A DNA stretch of 27,216 nt from Leadbetterella sp031420365. GTDB taxonomy: Bacteria; Bacteroidota; Bacteroidia; Cytophagales; Spirosomataceae. Under the pieces are notes generated by a model. That model made no database searches. It saw only the letters and a program-made list of their open reading frames with translations, and was not told where the DNA came from. The number at the start of each line of letters is the position of its first letter. Position 1 is the stretch's first letter. Positions 23,325 through 27,216 of the stretch are shown here, piece after piece. The stretch is taken from positions 1 through 27,216 of the forward strand of contig JANOMP010000354.1 in NCBI GenBank assembly GCA_031420365.1, read 5' to 3'. A program made the translations under genes and the position numbers.

Positions 23325-26300
23325 ATGAAAAAAAAATTACATTGGAATGGATTATTCCTCAAAATTATGAGAATATCAATTACTCAAATGTGTATGTCTT
23401 TACTTTTATTGGGTATAACATATGCTAAAACCCTTAGTGCACAAGAGCTTTTGGAGAAACGGATCTCCCTCAAAGTAGATCAAAAATCTATTAAGGCCGT
23501 TTTGACAGAAATTGAGTCTGAGGTACAAGTAAAATTTGTATATAGTCCTTCGGCAATTGAAGCCAGTAGAAAAGTATCCTTAAATGCCCAAAACAAAACA
23601 CTGAAAGAGGTATTAGACATTTTTTTTAACCCGCTACAAATTAAGTATAGGCTTAGCGGGAAAAAAATTGTGCTTAGCTATCAGAAATCTGATGTTGTAA
23701 TTTCCGAAACCAGAAACGCTATTGAAAAAACGTCAACTTCTATTGAAGATATTGTTGTAAATGGTACAGTGGGTGATCAAAATGGAGAATATTTGCCCGG
23801 AGTAAGTATTGTATTAAAAGGCACTTCAAAAGGTGTGATTTCTGATATTAACGGAACTTTTAAAATCACAGTTCCTAACACCAACGCGGTTTTAGTATTT
23901 AGTTTTGTGGGCTATTTAAGTCAAGAAATTAAAGTTGGAAACCAAACGCAATTAAAAATTATCTTAAATACTGATAATCAATCTTTAGATGAATTAATTG
24001 TGGTTGGATACGGAACTCAGAAAAAAGCAGATTTAACGGGTTCTGTAGCTACTGTAGATATGGAACAACTTCTTACCAAGCCTGCTGCTGATGTAAGCAA
24101 TATGATTCAGGGTCGTGTGGCTGGTGTTGTAGCTTCAGGTTCTAACCAACCCGGTGGTGAAGGCTACGTACGTATTAGAGGAATTAGTTCTTTTGGAAGT
24201 AATGAACCCCTCGTAATCATCGATGGTGTTCAAACCAATGGAACTAATTCTATTAATCCCAATGACATTGAAAGTATGAACATTCTCAAAGACGCCTCTT
24301 CCGCTGCCATATACGGTGCTAGAGGTGCTGGAGGTGTAATAATAATAACCACAAAAAAAGGCAAAAAAGATAAGACAAGAATAAACTATGACGCGTTCTA
24401 TGGTAGCTCAAAAGTTACGAAGTATCCAGAAATGTTAAATACTACCGAATACGGGGATTTGCTTTGGAAACAACAAATTGGAGCAGGTTTAATCCCTAAA
24501 TCTACCCAATATGGTTCTGGTGCAAGTCCGGTAATTCCAGATTACATTTTAGCCGGTTCATCGGGAGGCCTTTTTGAGGGAAATCCAGCAGTGGATCCAA
24601 GCAAGTATAATGTTGATGAAATTGGCTTTTATCAAATTGTAAAAGCAAATAAACAAGGAACAGACTGGTTCAAAGAAATGACACAATCTGCCCCTACACA
24701 AAGTCATAATTTGAGTGCTTCTGGTGGTACTGACAATGCAATATTTAGTGTAAGTTTCGGGTATTATAAAGAAGCGGGTATTCAAAAATATACAAACTAT
24801 GATCGATTTAGTATTAGAGCTAACTCTGAATACAAAATCAGTAAGCGTGTACGTTTTGGAGAAACTCTTTTTGGCTCTTACAGAAATAGCTTAGGCTCGG
24901 TAGATGACAATGAATCTTCTCCCTGGTCGCAAGCATATAGAATGGGGCCTATTATACCTGTATATGATATTAATAATAATTTTGCTGGTTCTAAAGCACC
25001 AGGCTCCGGAAACGGCCAAAATCCTGTTGCAATTTTATATAGAAATAGAAATAACTCTAACAAAGATGTACGCTTGTTAGGAAGTGTTTATGCTGAGGTA
25101 GATATCATTAAAAATCTAAAGGCAAGAACAAGTTTTGGTATTGATTATAACAACAATTACAATACTACTTTTCGGGATATTAACCCCGAACACTCCGAAG
25201 GAAGTTTTCAGACATCGCTAAATCTCGCCTCTGGGTACCAGTATAGGTGGACATTCTCAAATACCATAAGTTATGAAAAAACGTTAAAAAATCATAAATT
25301 TAATTTATTAGCAGGACTTGAATCTGTAGACTTTAGGCGTGAGCAGATAGGTGGAAATAGAGTAGGCTATTATCCTTTTACCCAAGAATCTTTTAGAGTA
25401 CTAGACCGAGGTAATCCTATTGGCCAAAACAATTTATCTTCAATTGCCGTAGAATCTCTTTATTCCAATTTTGGTAGAATAGATTATGCTTTTAAGGATA
25501 AATACTTAATAAATGCCACAGTAAGAAGAGATGGCTCAAGTAAGTTTGCAAAAGAAAATCGATATGGCGTTTTCCCTTCATTAAGCGTAGGATGGAGAAT
25601 TTCGGATGAAAAGTTCTTGAAAGATCTTACCTTTATCTCTGATTTAAAACTTCGTGCAGGTTTTGGTAAAGTAGGAAATGACCAAATAGATGCCAATAAT
25701 CAATTTAGCTTTTTTAGGTCTGATCCTGCCCGATCGTTTTATGATATTAATGGAAGTAATACCTCCACAACGCCGGGTTATGACTTAGACAGAAAAGGGA
25801 ATCCTGAGTCGAAGTGGGAAGAAACTGCAACCTTAAACCTTGGATTAGACCTTTCTCTTTGGAAAAATGCATTTGAACTAAATTTCGACATTTATAACAA
25901 AAAAACCTCTGACCTTCTCGTCCAAATTCCAAGACCTGGCACCGAAGGCGATTTTAGTGCCCCTTTTATTAACATTGGAAATACCGAAAACAAAGGAATT
26001 GACCTAATGCTAACCTATAGAGGAAAGGCAATAAATAAACAATTGGATTATTCATTTTCAACAAATTTTTCGGCCTACAAAAATAAAGTATCGAGTGAAG
26101 GTGTAGATTTATTTACCAATCAAGTAAGATATGGTCTAATTTCTAGGACTATTTCCGGCCAGCCTATTGGGCAATTCTTCGGCTATCAAATAGAAGGATT
26201 TTTTGATGATGTAGCAGAAGTTTTGGCTGCTCCTACACAAGCAGGTATAAATAAAACCAATGAAACTCTTGCAAAACCCGCAGTAGGCAAATGGAGATAC

Positions 26301-26870
26301 AGAGATGTTGATAATAATGGAAAAATTGATGCAAATGATCGAGTTTTTCTAGGTAGTCCGCATCCTGTTTTTCAAATGGGATTCAATACAGACCTTACCT
26401 ATAAAAATTTCGATTTTAATATGTTTTTCTTTTGGAATTATGGCAATAAAATATATAATAATACCAAATGGTGGACAGATATGAACGGAGCGTTTGCAGG
26501 AAATCGTTCTAAGACCATGTTATATGACAGCTGGACCCCTGAAAATCCGAATGCAAAATTGCCCAAATTAGACGCAAACGACAATATAAATAGTAGTGTT
26601 CCAAATAGTTATTATGTTGAATCTGGCTCATATTTTAGGGCTAAAACTATACAGTTAGGATATACATTATCTCCAAACCTATTAAAATCCTTAAGCATAA
26701 GTAAGCTACGACTTTATATACAAGCTCAAAACTTATTTACTATTACCAAATATACCGGCCCAGACCCTGATTTATTAAATGTAGGAAGAGGAGATATAGG
26801 GTTAGGAGTAGATCATGGAAGGGTACCCAATCTTCGTCAAGTTTTAGGGGGCATTAACCTTGTTTTTTAA
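23325..26870 (+). CDS. SusC/RagA-type TonB-dependent outer-membrane transporter with signalling domain
   Basis: An 1181-residue transporter from ATG 23325. An 18-residue longer version from 23271 is possible, but the later start gives the usual basic KKK...LKIMR plus hydrophobic signal sequence ending at about SAQ. Domains from the chosen start: STN signalling domain (about 45-120, ISLKVDQKSIKAVLTEI), carboxypeptidase-regulatory-like beta-sandwich (about 145-215, GEYLPGVSIVLKGTSKGVIS), TonB-box/plug region beginning DELIVVGYGTQKKADLTGSV (about 222), then the 22-strand barrel to the C-terminal NLVF. The STN domain predicts signalling to the FecR protein encoded upstream. Imports a glycan, oligopeptide or other large ligand with the SusD partner encoded 17 bases downstream; substrate unknown. 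Confidence 0.92.
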   Translation: MKKKLHWNGLFLKIMRISITQMCMSLLLLGITYAKTLSAQELLEKRISLKVDQKSIKAVLTEIESEVQVKFVYSPSAIEASRKVSLNAQNKTLKEVLDIFFNPLQIKYRLSGKKIVLSYQKSDVVISETRNAIEKTSTSIEDIVVNGTVGDQNGEYLPGVSIVLKGTSKGVISDINGTFKITVPNTNAVLVFSFVGYLSQEIKVGNQTQLKIILNTDNQSLDELIVVGYGTQKKADLTGSVATVDMEQLLTKPAADVSNMIQGRVAGVVASGSNQPGGEGYVRIRGISSFGSNEPLVIIDGVQTNGTNSINPNDIESMNILKDASSAAIYGARGAGGVIIITTKKGKKDKTRINYDAFYGSSKVTKYPEMLNTTEYGDLLWKQQIGAGLIPKSTQYGSGASPVIPDYILAGSSGGLFEGNPAVDPSKYNVDEIGFYQIVKANKQGTDWFKEMTQSAPTQSHNLSASGGTDNAIFSVSFGYYKEAGIQKYTNYDRFSIRANSEYKISKRVRFGETLFGSYRNSLGSVDDNESSPWSQAYRMGPIIPVYDINNNFAGSKAPGSGNGQNPVAILYRNRNNSNKDVRLLGSVYAEVDIIKNLKARTSFGIDYNNNYNTTFRDINPEHSEGSFQTSLNLASGYQYRWTFSNTISYEKTLKNHKFNLLAGLESVDFRREQIGGNRVGYYPFTQESFRVLDRGNPIGQNNLSSIAVESLYSNFGRIDYAFKDKYLINATVRRDGSSKFAKENRYGVFPSLSVGWRISDEKFLKDLTFISDLKLRAGFGKVGNDQIDANNQFSFFRSDPARSFYDINGSNTSTTPGYDLDRKGNPESKWEETATLNLGLDLSLWKNAFELNFDIYNKKTSDLLVQIPRPGTEGDFSAPFINIGNTENKGIDLMLTYRGKAINKQLDYSFSTNFSAYKNKVSSEGVDLFTNQVRYGLISRTISGQPIGQFFGYQIEGFFDDVAEVLAAPTQAGINKTNETLAKPAVGKWRYRDVDNNGKIDANDRVFLGSPHPVFQMGFNTDLTYKNFDFNMFFFWNYGNKIYNNTKWWTDMNGAFAGNRSKTMLYDSWTPENPNAKLPKLDANDNINSSVPNSYYVESGSYFRAKTIQLGYTLSPNLLKSLSISKLRLYIQAQNLFTITKYTGPDPDLLNVGRGDIGLGVDHGRVPNLRQVLGGINLVF

Positions 26871-26887
26871 TCTTTAAATTTAATCAA

Positions 26888-27216
26888 ATGAAAAATATCA
26901 ATCGAATAGTAGTAATAAGTTTTCTTTTTTCTTTTAGTGCATGTAATGAGGAATTCTTGGACCGTCAACCCATAGGAGTTTTTAGTGAAGAGGCATTGTT
27001 GACAAAAGCGGGAGTTCAAGGCGTTTTAATTGGAGCCTATGCAGGCCTCAATGGAGCCATGTATGGCAATGGATCAAGTTCTGGTGCTGACGTAAATTCA
27101 TTCTCTAACTGGGTTTATGGAGGTATTACCTCTGGGGACGCTCAAAAAGGTGCCGACCTTGGTGGAAGCCGAAGCAATATTGAAAGATATGAAAGTGCCC
27201 CTGATAATACAAAACT
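26888..27216 (+). CDS. SusD/RagB-type surface lipoprotein (3' end outside window)
   Basis: The first 109 codons of a SusD-family substrate-binding lipoprotein. The signal peptide ends in the lipobox FSAC (Cys19), so the protein should be lipidated and surface-exposed. The following NEEFLDRQPIGVFSEEALL and GVLIGAYAGLNG are the standard SusD N-terminus (CxxFLD...P). It forms the lid over the SusC transporter encoded directly upstream. This frame runs open to the window edge. Confidence 0.92.
   Translation, partial: MKNINRIVVISFLFSFSACNEEFLDRQPIGVFSEEALLTKAGVQGVLIGAYAGLNGAMYGNGSSSGADVNSFSNWVYGGITSGDAQKGADLGGSRSNIERYESAPDNTK

Overview
The window looks like the chromosome of an AT-rich Bacteroidota, most likely a Cytophagales-type bacterium. 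The evidence is a SusC/SusD pair driven by an ECF sigma factor and FecR anti-sigma factor, a secreted protease with a type IX secretion C-terminal domain, TAnnTTTG-type promoter elements, and starts without clear Shine-Dalgarno sequences.

Layout. 1-909: 3' part of hutG (histidine degradation). 1008-1993: an arginase gene broken by a Trp-to-TGA change and a one-base frameshift. 2059-3426 (minus): tryptophanase, with a long 5' region. 4077-4394: a decayed fragment of a CvfB-type S1 RNA-binding protein. 4398-5687: an exported M20 metallopeptidase. 5859-9551 (minus): a 1230-residue reprolysin-like protease with a T9SS sorting domain. 9681-10577 (minus): a LysR regulator, divergent from a tightly packed phenylalanine/tyrosine degradation operon (10668-16681: hpd, hmgA, fahA, a flavin reductase-like gene, and a long aromatic amino acid hydroxylase). 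The hydroxylase makes tyrosine; HPD, HmgA and FahA take 4-hydroxyphenylpyruvate to fumarate and acetoacetate. The tyrosine aminotransferase is not in the window.

16842-20282 is a gene graveyard on the minus strand: a TlpA-like thioredoxin relic, an AbiE-type toxin/antitoxin pair whose antitoxin is intact while the toxin has two stops, a probable HsdS tail, a REP hairpin with a REP-associated transposase fragment, and the C-terminus of an apparent MvaI/BcnI-type restriction enzyme. I read this as an eroded defence island. The antitoxin promoter carries a perfect 15-bp inverted repeat over its -33 element.

20434-21279 (minus) encodes an exported sugar phosphate isomerase-like protein with a strong terminator. 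21507-27216 is an ECF sigma, FecR, SusC, SusD cassette for regulated uptake of a glycan or other large substrate, cut by the window end.

The intact genes centre on taking up and degrading peptides and amino acids (His, Trp, Phe, Tyr; formerly Arg). No tRNA, rRNA or CRISPR array was seen. The most unusual content is the layered decay: stops, frameshifts and fragments in at least six loci, next to operons with no visible damage.
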